Source: Tilletiaria anomala UBC 951
Lineage: Eukaryota > Basidiomycota > Exobasidiomycetes > Georgefischeriales > Tilletiariaceae
Direction of reading: 5' to 3'
Length of the DNA stretch: 64,000 bases
Assembly: GCF_000711695.1 (NCBI RefSeq)
Contig: NW_013546971.1
Coordinates: 54,380-118,379 of the forward strand
Each line of letters opens with the position of its first letter. The stretch's first letter is position 1. The translations under genes and the position numbers were made by a program. The notes beneath the pieces are model-generated. The model ran no database searches. It was not told the origin of the DNA and worked only from the letters and a program-made list of their open reading frames with translations. This document shows positions 35,595 to 48,925 of this stretch, piece after piece.

Positions 35595-38500
35595 GTTGAG
35601 AGGAGGGGGGAGGATGAGGCTTGGTGAAATAGCGGAGAGGTGGTTGAGAAAAGGTGAGGGCGAACAACGAGGAGGTGCTTGGGTCGTGTTCAAGTAAGAC
35701 CGCTGTGGGGTCAACTTGTCGAGGCTGTATGCCGCGCGTGGAGTGTGCTCGTGGAGGTCGCGATCCAGTAACGGCTCAGCAGGACCTGAAGGCGGCTTTC
35801 TTGCGAGAAAGGTCGGGTCGGATCTGATGACTCTCGAGAGGGGGACGAGGGGGAACGAGTACGCCGAGCCAGACAAGAGATCGTCGCTCGTGAGAGGAGA
35901 TCAATCTTGCAGTCTGCAAAGCGCCGTAGGGGAATGTGGAGGAGGAAGGATACGCCGAGCCGTGCGTTGCTGAGCAGCAAGCCGTCTTCTAAGCGAACTG
36001 TAGGATCATGAGAAATGGGATGGGAAAAGGTGATCAGAAAAGCTCAGCGCAACCGCAGGTCGTCGACGACGGCTAGGATCATGGTAGCTTTTGGACATGC
36101 CGGAGTCTTTCTACCGTTCCAAGTCGCTCCAGTTAGCCATCACTCAGCGTGAAACATGCAGCTCCCCGCGAGTCTGCGCGTCCAGCATATAGCCCGAGGC
36201 TTTTTATGGAAGCAAAGAGGCGCTCCCACCCAACCTGCCCTTTTCAGCCGACCTCCCCTCCGTTATCTCTGCCGTCTGATGACCGTTTGATCTGCTTCCA
36301 AAGGCCCTTCGCGCGCGCCTACGCACCATCACCCCCAGTATTTCATAGCTTGTACAGGCTGCAGCATGCAGAACTCACTAAGGGTTCTGCTTTGGTTAAG
36401 GGAATGGGATGGAGGATGCATCATGAGTATGCTGAAGATGATGAGGAAAAGGTGGAGGATTGGGGCTGGCGACCCCGCCGGTCGGGGGAGACTGGGAGAG
36501 ACCCGACCGTGAGGGAGCGTGTGAGCTGGAATCCGGGAGGAGATAGACGGAGCGCGAATCACGATGGCGCCAGAGCGCCGTGTCAGACAAGTCAAATTAG
36601 CCCGTGTGAACGATACTGAGAGGGCTGGTGCAGTGCTGCGAGAGTTTTTCATGGCTTCCTTCTGCAAGGCAGGGGAGCTGCAGCAGAGGGCTTCGCAGCA
36701 TCTGGGTACGGCAGTAGGGCACACACGTTCATCACGGAGCGGTCATTCAGCAACTTGGCTGGGGCAGGGACGCAGCCAATAATGCACTGGAGCACTGGAC
36801 TTTGGGCTCTAGACAGGACAGGAACTTAGTGCTGCGACTTTCCCAAGCAGGCAGGCAGCCTGCAGCTTCTGACGCGAAACAGGAAGCGGATAAAGCCTCT
36901 GCTCCGTGCCACCCCCCCTTGGCCCTCACCAAGCCAGTAAACCAGAATACCGAAAACCTTACCAGACTACGGACTGGCTGAGTCCCCTCTGTGTTCAAAA
37001 CGTCAAACGTCAATATTTTACGTTTGTCGTTTTTATTTTATTATTGCACCGCTTATATCAAACACGAATCACATTTCGCCATCGTCGCCAGCACGGAGGC
37101 TTGGAAAGTCGGACGTAACAGCTGCCTGCATCCTTAAACAAACGTGCAAGGAGTTCCACAGTTTTGGGCATTTTTCCGGTTTTAGTCCCATTCAAATGCC
37201 CAATGGCGTCGCCTGGCATCTTATCGCAGTGTAAGGGCATGAGACTGCTGCGTTTCGGTTCATGTGGTCAGAGACTCTCGGAACGGAATATGGCTGCCCG
37301 TCTTCTCATGACACAGACCTATGCAGTGTCCGACTGGCAAGTGCCCACACTCCGTTTCAACTATTGTAATCATGCGATAGTGCCTGGCTGGGCATGGCAG
37401 GACGTGCTCACTGCTGGGCTCATTACAACAAGTCCTCATCGCGTATCATCCTGTCGTGATATTGGCGCCAATTTGAGAACTGGATTCCAGAACGCTGGGC
37501 ATGAGCTGGAAAGAGTCTCTGAGAGGGTTGGTTCCGTCCTTGGAAGTCGTTGGTTGTTCCGTTGGAAGAGTCCAAAATAAGCAGTGGAAGAGCCCTCTTG
37601 GAAATGGGGAGCTCGGTCGCGGATCCACTTATGCGTTCTCGGCATCATGCTGATGTCATCTCTCGAGGTGGATAACTGCGACGGCTTCGTCGACTTTTGC
37701 GTGCTCATGTATCCCCTTTTGCTAATTAGACCTTGTGAGGCCGTGGCTTCACTTTCTTACATTCAAATTCTCTCAGGTTCGGACGTTCCAGAGGCTCTAC
37801 GGATTCCCGGCAAGTTTGAAAGTGACTACTACATACATAGCAACTTGACGCTTTGTGTTCAGCCGTCCAGACCAACTTTTAGCGAGAGACAGAGGTGCAT
37901 ACAGACATTACTCCGGGTATCCGGGTATTCCAGGATCCGACGTCCGCGGATACGCCAAGCACAACCCAAAGCCGGGTTTCGGGCGCACGCAAGGGAGGTA
38001 TGTACAGCAGACATTTCAAGAGCCACTGCGGCCGTCAAGAACGTTGCACGAAGCTCTCGCGACTTGCTTCCCTTTGATAATCAATGAGTTCATAGACTCA
38101 TCATTTTTTCTCATCATAACCTCATTAGCCATATTGTGCGATCAGCCCGGTCCAGGATGCTCCCTTGCTGAATAGTTGTAATCTTTTGCAGTCCCAACAA
38201 AGGCTGGGATGACGAGGTTGGATGACGATATCTCCTTGCGCTATACCGGCCTTACACTTTTCTCAGGCCAAATTTCGAACTTTCCAGGTGCAGCAAAAAT
38301 CGGCTTCCGAGGGAACGATATAAACTCATCGCGGTCGGCCGTCTGCAGGCATGTAAAGTGCAAGCTTTCATCCTCGTCTTAAGGCGTCGGCTTTGCCCAG
38401 GCCTCTCTGAACAGATTGTGCAGGGCTCGAATGTCCAAGGGCCGAAGAACGAAGCCCGCAACATTGGTGTGACAACCGACAATGCGACTGATAAGGCCGG

Positions 38501-38885
38501 TTGCGCCCTGTTCCACCAAACTCATGGGCACATGCTTCAGCAGATACAGCAGGGTTGCAGGACCACAGCAAGGAACCCTGTGCAGTGTGTAGACCCGTGC
38601 CAGGCTTCTGCTTGTGGTTGACGCTGAGCTTCCCCCTGGCGGGAGCGATTGTGCCCAAAGGTGACCGTGCCCATCAGGACAGAAGTGCCGGCAGAATCTG
38701 TACCTTTGAAGGGGTAGGCTTCTTCCATACTCGCTTGGATTAGCTCCTCTCTCCGCACTGTACAGTTCGGCACGACTCTCCAGAAAGTAAGAAAGGGAGA
38801 AGCTGTATACAAACCCAGGCAAAATGGGGATAGAGACATGCTACAGTGCAAAACAATGACGCTCGAGGTTCGCATTAAGAGGGCA
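35595..38885. other. gene-poor stretch, about 3.3 kb
   Basis: This lies between the polyQ bHLH start and the YTP1 stop. The first few hundred bases up to about 36200 continue the bHLH frame without an ATG, probably long 5' leader. Around 37010-37070 is a short A+T-rich patch. Weakly protein-like frames occur at 37584-38175 (plus; for example YSGYPGIPGSDVRGYAKHN) and 38379-38600 (minus), but none can be assembled or named. Confidence 0.4.
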
Positions 38886-40848
38886 TCATCGCTCTCTTTG
38901 GTTAATGCGATCTTCATCCTCATCGTCAAAGGGATCCTTGTTTTCTTCGTCTTCATCAAAAAGCACATGCTGCTTTTCATGTCCGTGAGCGTTTCCATTA
39001 GCTGGCGACGATGCCTTTCTGTTCGGCAAGGACGGTGTGATGCGTGCGCTTGCATTTTTCGATCCTTGTCGTGGCTGAGGTTGCGATGGCCGCGATGTTC
39101 GTACCTCCGCCTCCTCGCCAGCAGCATGTGTGGGCGCAGAAGATGCGAGTGCAGCCATGGGCATCTGTGGGCCTCCATCTATGCTATCTCTCAGTTCTAG
39201 CTGCTCGTACCCTTCCAATTCCATACCGCCGAGCCTCGCACCCGCTCCTGCTTCATCACCAGCCGGCGCTGAAGTGCCACCTGCCCGCATGCCATATCTA
39301 CCGCCCCAGCGCATGTACAGCTCGATCAGGATGTTGGACCACAAGAAGATGATGAAGGAGATGGAAAAGTCGATTAGACCCCATGTGATGTGGTCGACAC
39401 CCTGGTCGTTAGCCCAGTGCAGCTCTTCATCCGTCCCGGACATGAAGAGCACACCGGACGCGACGAGCAGGTAGGGCGGGAGGTACTGGAACGGCTTGAT
39501 CGGATACCACGTACTGCTACCATGCCGGGTGTCCGTTGCATCGTGCGGCGAAGAGGTTGAAATGGAAGAAGACCGAGGTGAAGGCACCTCACCTGTCGGC
39601 TTGCCATCTATCACAAAGCAGACTTCGATGATGCGAGTGGCGCCTGCTGCCATGAGGGCGTACCCGAAGAGCGAATGCACCATGGTAGACAGCATCTGCA
39701 GGGCCGCATCATGCGTTGGACCGAATAGAAAAATGTGAAGTCAGCCCTCCAATGCTTGCTTATATGTTTGACCTTTCGACGTTCGTGGAAATGAATGTGC
39801 TTGCCCTCACCAGTTCTTGCGCATGTCCGCTCATCGCCCAGCCAGTGAGAATGATGATAATTCCAGGCCAAATCGTGCGGCGCCCTCCCCTGCTGAGAAA
39901 GACGCCGACGGCGCCGCCAGCCCAACATGCGACGCCCATGAGCGTGTGCTGCAGATCTTTGTGCGTCCACGGCCCACCGTGGTGCTCGGTGAAAGTGTTG
40001 ACGATCCCCCATAGCAGAATGACCCAGCTATCAAAATACTCCTGGCTCTGATTGCGGCGCTTGAGCCAGCCGGCACCGGCCTTGAGCGCAATGAGAAGGA
40101 GGACGCAGTACGCGATGAACGCGCTGCCCATGATGTGGTGCGCGAGGCACTGGCCGAGGCGCCCGCCAAAGCACCACGAGCGCAACGTGATCAGGCCGAG
40201 CACGCACTGCACCCAACCGACGATCGGGAAGCTACGGCCGAGCAAGCCGTGCACGATCACAGCCGCGGGCCTAATCCAGCTGCGCTCATACTTGCCCAGG
40301 TCGAAGTGCGCTTTGAGATAGAGGCCCAGCACGCCTTGTGCGCCGAGGTAGAAGATCACTAGCGTGGCAAGCGAGCCGTGCGCCGTGTGTGGAAAGGAGC
40401 GCCCGCCATGCGCATGCCCGAGGATGTAGCCACCAGTGGTGAGGGCTAGAGACAGCACGGAGAGTGGAACATGGAGCCGATGTCGGACCAGGCCCAAGAC
40501 CATTGTCACTGCACGCAAGTAGCACCGAGTTTGCCGTCAGCGCATGTCCATGTTTCGTTTCCACCAACTCCCATTCCTCCGTGTGGCGCCCGAGAAGACT
40601 CCTGCTCCATGTCCCGTGCTGCACTCACATGGAAACAATGCGAGCCATACGGTGAGTTGCAAGCCCATATGCAAGTACAGTATCGGGTCGATCGGTACTG
40701 CGTCATCTGCAGGGCCAGCCTGATGATGCTCATGTGCGGTCACGCAGTCGCTCCAAAGCAGCTTCATTATTAGCAAGCCGGGGAGGACCGCGGTGGTCGG
40801 TGCCTTGCGTAGGCGCCAGCGCCAGGACACGGGCGCCGAAGCAGACAT
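38886..40848 (-). CDS. YTP1: Ytp1-like multi-pass membrane protein
   Basis: This is a fungal Ytp1/DUF2427 protein, related to mitochondrial and secretory membrane proteins with weak similarity to cytochrome b561-type proteins. Exons are 40848-40629, 40508-39811 and 39695-38886, 575 aa. A hydrophobic N-terminal segment ([19 protein letters not shown]) looks like a signal peptide or anchor and is followed by a His-rich luminal start (AHEHHQ). The DUF2427 part has [20 protein letters not shown] and [18 protein letters not shown]. The Ytp1 part has [38 protein letters not shown] and [20 protein letters not shown]. About ten membrane helices are expected. The C-terminal 120 residues are cytosolic, Ser/Pro-rich then acidic. 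Conserved His pairs suggest haem or metal binding, which is inference. Confidence 0.88.
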
Positions 40849-43531
40849 CTTATTTGGAAGATGGCGTCGCAAGATGAGCTCTTTTGCTGCTACCGGCTAT
40901 CTCCAAGACTGCACGTCGACGCCTCGTTGCTGGCTGGATTCAGCGCCACACGTTCGTGGCGGGCTCCAAGTAAGTCACGCCTGTAGCGCGGAGCGCCGCT
41001 GACTGCGAAGCGCAACCAACTAGCTCGGACTGTCAATTCGATCAGGAAAGCGGACGACGGTAAGAATGGTGACAAAAGAAGCGCCTTGGACACAGCAGCA
41101 GTCCAAAGGAGCGTTGCCGTCGTCTCTCAACAGTCAGCTCGCGAGTGCATGGATGATGGATCTCTTCTGCCAGCGAGTAAACGATGAATCGTGGTCTGGG
41201 ATCACGATGGTTGGCCTCTCCTCGAGCTGCCTTCACGCAGTTTGTGATGAAAGTGTGTTGCCGCTCACGCACGACCCGAGCCATCGGGCCGCAGTGAGGG
41301 CGATTCTTTCAGCCTGTTAGCGGCCCGCCGCTTTGCTGTCAGTGTGGATTTTGGTGGCTAGGGCACGTGGGCACACCGCGTAATCAAGAACGTCATCTGT
41401 GTAATACAAAAAAGACCTTCGACCATGTCGCATCCTTCTCTGGAACCTGCCTCCAAAAACAATCGCCCTGGCAGCCTGGTCGTGTACATTGGTCTCTCCC
41501 TATGTCTCCCAAAGCCATCCCCGACCGCCTGGCCGTAGATGCGCCGCTCTTGACGGGATGGCGCCGGACGGCTCTTGGCCCTGGCGCGCCACCACAGAGC
41601 TGTGCGAGGAGGACCGCGGCTATGTACATAAGCCTCTACTTTCGTCGTTAGATGCGGCAGAATCAGACAATCCAAGCTGTTACTCAAACGAGAGCTTCTC
41701 ATCACCCCTGAGTTCCTGGCTATGTCGAGCACTTCCTTGTCCGGAAGATTTTGGATGCGCGCATGCGCCGCAACCGGCCGCAGCCTCTGATGCCATGCGT
41801 GCGAATTGGAAGGGCTGGGGCGTGGACCGGAGTTGCGGCACATACTTGAGGGAGAAGGCCGTCCTGATCGAGATCACTGGCTGCCCTCGGCACCCATTCG
41901 TCGGCCTCGCGGACGTGTTGGTGTGCGTCCGGGACAATTTGGATGAGGAGGCCGTCGACATGGTCAAACAGGTGACGCTGGAAAGGAAGCTAGTGTTGCT
42001 GATTGTACGCATCAGACACGTCATTGTGTACTGGGATTGTTCGCTTGCCTTGCTGTGACCAGTGATACACTGGAAAGCGAAGCATAGCTGCGCACTGCGG
42101 AGTGCAATGCCTCGTGACGCCGCATAGTACAGTTCACAAACGATTCAGTGAGCTTGCAGCTCTCGAAGCGCGAGAAGGAATGGGTGGGGCCACTACAGCT
42201 GCATCCCTCCCTTCGCCTGCCTCTGAGGGAGCAAGTCTCTCAGCAGAAGAGACGCCAAGGGCAGAGCTATGCATCTGGATCTTTGTTCTCATCTTTGCGG
42301 TAAACAAGTCACGTTAGGGAGGGTGTCCTTCGGGTTGGAAACGAGCCGCCTGGCACCTGCACATTTGCACATCTACACTTGTTTGAATCAGCAACAGGCA
42401 CGTATGGGAGGAGCAACAAGAGCGGCGTGACATGCAAGCCACGTCTGTGAATTGAGCAAAGCAAGCGTCGGTTCATCGTTCCCTCGCGCTCGTCGACGTA
42501 CACAGCGTAGATTAGTTCAACGTCCCCGACAGCTGATCTAGCTGGCGTTGGACGTGAACGCATGCATGCCTTGGAAGCTGATCAGGCAAGCTCGATCGCA
42601 TCTCGCGTTCCCCCCTCAGTCGTCTGCGCCTCTCCCTTGGCCCTTGCGAGTTGCGGAGGAGGCAGCAGCACTTTTAGACATTGAATGAGGTCGGTGGGGT
42701 CGGCGACTCTCCAGACGCAGCACGACGAAAACCCACAATTAGGGCTAGTGGGCTAACACCTTTTCCGCAAAAAAGTTTCCTCTATCTGGTAGACTGAGAG
42801 CTGCGCGCCGCCAACAGCAGTCTGCAAACGGTGTTGATCATCAGGAACACGCCCGTCAGTGACTGTGGCGACTGAGGGAGAGGATGGGCATTCGTGCGGA
42901 GTTCCTGTCATTCTGTTGATTCGCCCCGCATCTCCTGCCATCCGTCTTTGGGCACTAGAGAGCAGGCCAGGCACTTGCATTTGAAGGAAAGCGATGAACT
43001 AAAATGCAAATATCCACACACCCACACCCGGGAGTTGTCCCTGCGGCCTAGTCATGTGGTTACCTCTTTATGGGGGGGCTATACTCTGCGAGAGTATTTC
43101 CCCATCGTGGCCTCAGCCTCGCTGCGTTGCTGGTGTGCCCTGTTCTGCAGCCTACAGGATCCTCTTCCCCCTCCGATACAGATGCACGTCAAGTGATAAT
43201 AGCAGCCGAGTACCGACCGACCTTGGGACGTCGTTCGTCTGCACCCGCTGCAATTCATTTCATCGTATAGATAAGTCATCGGTATTCGTTGTCGGGGTTG
43301 CCTATGACCCACCCGGTCGATTGAAAAAGTGCTGCACCCGCCATCGTCGTCGACGCCCTGCACGTTGCGTCTCGCCGCCCTCTCATACACGCATCAGCAG
43401 GTCGTTGTGCACACTTTCCGCCGGCGCTGACACTTACCACCAACGCGTTTCCGTCTCCGTGGCGCATGAAGCGTGACGCGCGACCCCTCTTTCTGCCCTT
43501 GCCAGAACTGTGCAAAGCTCCGCCACCCAAC
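40849..43531. other. intergenic, about 2.7 kb
   Basis: This is the shared upstream region of YTP1 (minus) and the tannase gene (plus). One stretch at 41489-42058 (plus, ending in a segment with HPFVGLADVLVCVRDNLDEE) is open on both strands and has no recognisable domain. I cannot tell whether it is a gene and leave it uncalled. No RNA gene or repeat is visible. Confidence 0.4.
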
Positions 43532-46500
43532 ATGCGCACGACCAAAAAGACACTCCTCATCCAAGGGCTCCTCGCCTTGGCGCCGCTGCTGGCCGCGCCG
43601 CCGCCCGCGGCAGCCAGTCCGCAATTCGCTCTGCCGGGCCTGGTCAGCCCACAGCAGCGACGTTGCGCTGCTGCACCTGCTGCCGCTGTGCTCTCGCTTG
43701 CGGCGCCACTGAGTGCGACGAGCTGCTCCGGTACAAACTCTAGTACTGCCAGCAAAGACAGCGAAGATGAGAATGAGGAGGCTGGCGACGGTGGTGAGGA
43801 CGGCGAACCCCGCAGCGCTTCGCCTAGATCCTTTGCGGCGACGACTACAACCTCCGCACACCAGCAATCACGCCCGACGACCGCCGCGCTCGCCGCGCAG
43901 CTTTGTGCAGCCTTGCCTGCGCAGCTCTTCGCGCCTAGCGGATCACAGCTCACTTTCAAGGAGGCCCCCGTTGCCACGTGGTACGAGGACGGTTCCAACC
44001 CCAGTCTCGAGCTGCTTGCCTCTACCTATCCTGACGGTGCGTAATGATCCGTGCACGTCAAGTTTGCAGTCTGCAAAGAAGGTGCTTCCATACTGATACA
44101 TGCTCGCTTCCCTGATCATCCTCGTGTGACGACAGGCTGGATCCCGCCCGGGACAGACGTGGCGTCGATCCTCGACGGTGTCGGACCTGATATTGACATC
44201 ACCCGCGACTATGGGTATGGGCGACAGGGCCAAACGCATGAGAGCAGGCTGATCGCGGCCAACGGTCCATTAGGCGGCTTGCCTGGGTTCTGTCGGTGAG
44301 TGCGGGTCACACGATGGAATGCACTTGCAACTTTGGGGCGCTCAACACATTTCTACATGATTCCCTCGTTCTATTCTGCCCGAATCTCAATTTGTTGCGC
44401 CGTGCCTAACAGCGTCGCAGCGCGTATCATCACTTCTCCCTTGACGTCCGTCCTGACCGAGGTGTGGCTCCCAATAGCCGACAGCACGGCGTACCCCAAG
44501 TCGCACAACACAGGACCATCGCCCCACCAGAACCCGCCACAGCCTCTGGCGCCGGTAAACGCATCAGACTACCCGACAGCCAGCACTCCTATCGTCATCG
44601 ATGTACCCACCACGCGCGACGCAGGCCACCTCAAGTCCGACTGGCAGCAGGAGTACGGCCAAGGCGCCGTGTACGACCAGAGCAAGGCGCAGGAGAAGTT
44701 CTTCTACGCCAAGGGCCCCTCCTACGTACTCGCCAGCAACGCAAACCGACTCGGCGACCCGCAGGAAGTGTCTGCCACCAGCGGCATGGCCAGAGCGCGC
44801 AGGGACGAGGTATTGCAGCATTCCGACAACGGAAACGACCTGCAAACACGTGCTGGACGAGGAGACAAGGTACTCACTGGTGCACAAGTGTATGGAAACG
44901 GCATTTCAACCGCGTGGAACGGGCGGCTGCTGTTCATCGCAAACGGAGGTGGGTATATGCGCCGCGCTTCACCCATTTTTGAACGCTCCTAACATTCCTG
45001 TTCGAATGGCCTCCACGCAGGCCAGCGCGGCTTCGTCCCCTACCCAGACCTGAAGCAAAATCTGAACCGGCACCGTTTCGTCGTCGTCGGCTCCAACTCT
45101 GGCCACTTCTCCACCACTGGTGGGGTCTCGTGGGTTAATGGCAGCCAGTACGCCGACACTATCCTCGACTGGGCTAGCCGCGCGACGCACGTCAGCAAGA
45201 TCCTTGGCGAAGAAGCCATCGACGCATTCTATGGCTCTGATGCAGGTGTCCGCGTCAAGCGGACCTCTTCCGCTGTGACTGCGGCAACGGCAAGCAACAA
45301 GCACGATGGCAAGCAGCCCAAGGACTCAGCCCAGGTGAAACAGCACCACAAGGGAATGGGCAAGCGCGTTCGCGCCTACTTTGCCGGTTGCTCGGTCGGC
45401 GGCAAGGCGGGCCTGAGCTCAGTTCAGGTGTACCCGGACGACTTTGACGGCGTGCTCGTCGGCTCTCCCGCCAACTACTTTAACCGCCTGAACGCCGGCC
45501 AGATCCACACGCAGCGCTCGGGGCGCCCGCAGGTGGCGATGGGCGGCTACTTCCGCATCGGCAAGTACTGGTCTGCGATCCACGCGACGGTGCTCAAGCA
45601 GTGCGACCACCTCGACGGCGTCCGCGACGGCGTCATCGCCGATGCGGAGCGCTGCAACGTCGACTTTGCCAAAGACCTGCTGTGCGGCAGCACTGCCAAT
45701 GACAGCCTGTACGCCAACGACACCAAGCACTGCCTCAACAGTACGCAGATCGAAACCCTCAACGAGCTCTATCGTCCCACCGTGCTCGAGGGAACTAAGG
45801 TATACGAACGCTACCTGCCCGGCCTCGAGCGTTCGCCCGCCACCTTGACTGGTGCCGCTGCTAAGGTGAGTCAACCACCGAGCGCGAGATGGCAGGAGCA
45901 AATATTCATCAGAAGAATACTGACGTCGTTCCTTTCCCTTGTGTGCTACTAGTCCATCGACTGGTTCGAGCTCGCCATCCTTCAGAAGCCCACTCTCGAC
46001 CCCAATTTTGACGGGTACAACAATATCACGCTTGCCGACGTACAGCTCGGCGAGCGCGAGAACCCCGGCGGATCCAACGGCGACAACACCGACATCTCCG
46101 CCTTCCTCGCCAATCCGCGCCGCAAGCTGCTGCACACACACGGCAGCGCCGACCTGACCGTCTCGCCGCTGATGAGCACAAAGTATTACAAGGACGTGCA
46201 GCGCAACTCACGCTTGCCACGCGGCAGGAAGCTCTCAGATAGCTACCGGCTCTTCATGATCCCCGGCATGGGCCACTGCCGCGACGGTGACGGGCCATGG
46301 CATTTCGGCCACGTGACGCAGAACGACGCCGGCAACCGTCCGCTGCAGTTCGACACACGTCACGACATCCTCCTCGCCCTCGTCGCGTGGACCGAGCAGG
46401 AGCTCGTGCCGGCGTACCAAGTCGGCGCAGCGTACGGCCTCCTTGGTGGCGTCACACCAGCGGATCCAGACAACCCCCCCACCAAGACCGTATCGGACGT

Positions 46501-46633
46501 GCCCACCTGGTTTTCCAGCTACGAGTACGGCGTCAGATTCACACGCAAGCTCTGCCCGTACCCCCAGAAGGCCAGGCACCTGCACGGCCCTACCACTGGC
46601 ATCAAGTCCTATCAGCACTTCTCCTGCGAGTAG
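43532..46633 (+). CDS. secreted tannase / feruloyl esterase family enzyme
   Basis: This is a secreted tannase-family serine esterase, expected to cleave ester bonds of gallic, ferulic or related phenolic acids. Exons are 43532-44036, 44136-44295, 44413-44948, 45021-45865 and 45953-46633, 908 aa. The start MRTTKKTLLIQGLLALAPLL is a signal peptide; an in-frame ATG at 43466 would bury it. The catalytic set with the family's disulfide-linked arrangement is present: GCSVGGKAG (Cys-Ser, Ser at about 524), HGSADLTVSP (Asp at about 748) and GMGHC (His-Cys at about 789). Other family parts are FCRVAARIITS, WNGRLLFIANGG and VGSNSGHFSTTG. Unusual is a 40-residue acidic insert after the signal peptide (SKDSEDENEEAGDGGEDGEP). 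Length exceeds most tannases (about 550-600 aa). It is convergent with an MFS transporter. Confidence 0.9.
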
Positions 46634-46823
46634 GGCATCCGATAAAGGGTCGGCGCACCGTGCTTCGTATGTGATGGACATTTTACTTGAATTCGATCTC
46701 TATTTACTGTGCCTAGATTGGAATGCTACATGTGCAAACCCTGCAGAAGGGTGATACTTGAAATGGACGGTGTATTGAAACAGCGAGACTATGGTATACG
46801 TGGCAGAAGGGGTGGCGTGCCGC

Positions 46824-48925
46824 CTAAGCCGTGGCATGCTTGGACTTTGCGCGGAGGACATGTCCGTATCGCTTGAGCAGGTAAAGGAACGGAATCATGA
46901 CGATCGTGATGGCTGCCAGGATGGTCGACCCAATGTCGACGCCAAGGCGTTGGTAGTACAGGTCGCCGAAGAGCGGGAAGGCGGACGCGATAGAGGACCG
47001 TGCGAACGCATTTGCCGCCATGACAGATGCCGCGACGGTAGGATAGGACATGGGCTGGTACGACAGCAACCCCTGGAATAGGAGGAACAGCCCGGGAATG
47101 TAAAGCGCTGCGCCGATGAGCGGGACGATCCAGTGCGTTCGATTGGCGCTCCAACCCCAGACCAGCTGCGCTGTCGGGATGAAGACCGCTGCGACGAGTG
47201 CGACTTCCAGTCGCGATTCGGGGACGATCTTCCCGTCACGTCGGAACCGTGGCTCGACAACGTAACGCAGGTAGGCGAGGTATGGTGGCAGGGTGAGGAT
47301 GGCGCCGGCCAGAACGGCCAAGAAAGGTAGCGAGCTCTCGCCGAGGTTGAAGTTGTACTTGGCAAATACGAGCGGGAAGCTTTCGAAAAATAGGTAACTG
47401 TGGTGTCCGGCACACAAAGGGTAAAGCGAATATCAGTATGCCACATCTTCTACATCCGAGCAGTCTTCGTGCAAAACTCACAAGATGCCGTAGGAAAGGC
47501 CGAGATAGATGTTGCCGAACAGGAGTGCCGGCTCCTTTGAGAGTACGAGCGGCCTGATAAGTGCTGTCTTGACAAGCTCTGCAGGCTTGATTGCAGCCTG
47601 GTCCAGCTCACTCTGGCTTCTTAGGCGGTCATCGCCGGTGAGCTTGCGAAGCCGTCTGGCTCGCTCAAGTAGGATCGTGCCAGGGTAGGTCTCGGGTAAG
47701 CTAAAGGACAGGCCGATGAGTGCTACACCGGCGACTGTGAGCAGGAGACGCATCGACCAGCGCCAGGAGGAGTTCATCGCTGCGAAGCCGCTAATGATGG
47801 GGCCCATGACGGGGCCGCACACTGCACCGACGGCCCAGGTGGCGATGAAGTACGCAATGACTTGCGCTGCATAAAAGAATAAAAGACACAAAAGACGTTA
47901 GCTTCTCATGCTCATACTTTAAATTATAGAATGAATGCGTTTGCCACTCACGCGACCAGATCTCGCCCAGTGTAGCACCGCCAGTCGAAAGTGCAGGGCT
48001 CGCAAAGAAGCCCTGGAAGAAGCGCATGGCCATGAGTGTGTTCCAGTTGTTTGCCAGAGCACCCGGGATGCTGAAGACAACGAAGAGGAAAAGCGAGACG
48101 AAGTAGACCTTGTTGCGACCGATCGCTGGGATTTCGCTCAGAGGCGACAGGACGAGCGGGCCGAGACCGATCGCGGCTATGTAGAGTGACAGCCCCAAGG
48201 CTGCTTTACGTTGCGAGACATCGAACTCCGCCATGATACCGGGTATACTTGGTGTATATATCGCGGCGCCCACTGCAAGGCAACACAAGGGTACGTGCCG
48301 TCAGCTGCTGTTGAGCGAAACTCCATCTATAGGTCGGGGTGCGCGACTCACTGTACACGCTGAATGTCAAAGCGCTGATGAGGACGGTAGTCAGGACTTT
48401 GCGACGAAGCGGCCAATTCTGCGGGTTTTCAGGATCGTCTGCATCATACCAGCCGACGATGACAACGTCCTTGTTCGCAGCCGACGCTTCGTGCAGCTTG
48501 ATTGGCAGATGAGGAGGACGAATGGCTTCGCGCAACGCTTGGCTCTGCTTTTCTGGATCCGCTTCCACATCGCTTGATTGGCGGGCCATGGAAGGGGTGG
48601 TGGTAGCAGCCGAGGGTGGAACAGCGAGACTTTGTCGACGAGTTGCCAACGGTGATTCGCTCGGGGTTTGCGGCTTCGAAGACTTGTTCTCCGAGTCGCC
48701 GAAGAGGGTTGGGCACGTCGAAGTCGGCCGTTCTTCCAAGGTTCCCGCACTCGAGGAAGAGCTTGTGCCAAACCTACATTGCCGAGCTTGGAGTGCGTCA
48801 GACCATTCTCTTGGCAGCTGGAAACCTACTTGCTGGTCCAAGTACGGAAGGTATCGTCCATGCGAAATGCGGTTGACCACCTGTCCAACGGGCGAGTCGC
48901 GAAGTGTGCTTGGGTAGAACTGCAT
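46824..48925 (-). CDS. DHA1-type MFS transporter
   Basis: This is a 12-helix major facilitator of the fungal DHA1 drug:H+ antiporter family (Flu1/Tpo/Caf5-like). Exons are 48925-48352, 48272-47952, 47866-47482 and 47397-46824, 617 aa. The N-terminal signature PVGQVVNRISHGRYLPYLDQ and the pre-helix motif YDADDPENPQNWPLRRKVLT are typical. Helices follow with AAIYTPSIPGIMAEFDVSQ, LGLSLYIAAIGLGPLVLSPL, the cytosolic loop and MRFFQGFFASPALSTGGATL. After helix 6 comes SLPETYPGTILLERARRLRK, then the second six helices to a basic C-terminus. Its stop is 190 bp from the tannase stop (convergent). A role in exporting toxic phenolics or importing products of the neighbouring esterase is possible but only inferred from proximity. 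Confidence 0.9.

Noticed and set aside
45419-46141. 240-codon minus frame
   Set aside because: It is antisense to tannase exons 4-5, which carry the catalytic motifs; the openness follows from GC-rich codon use.
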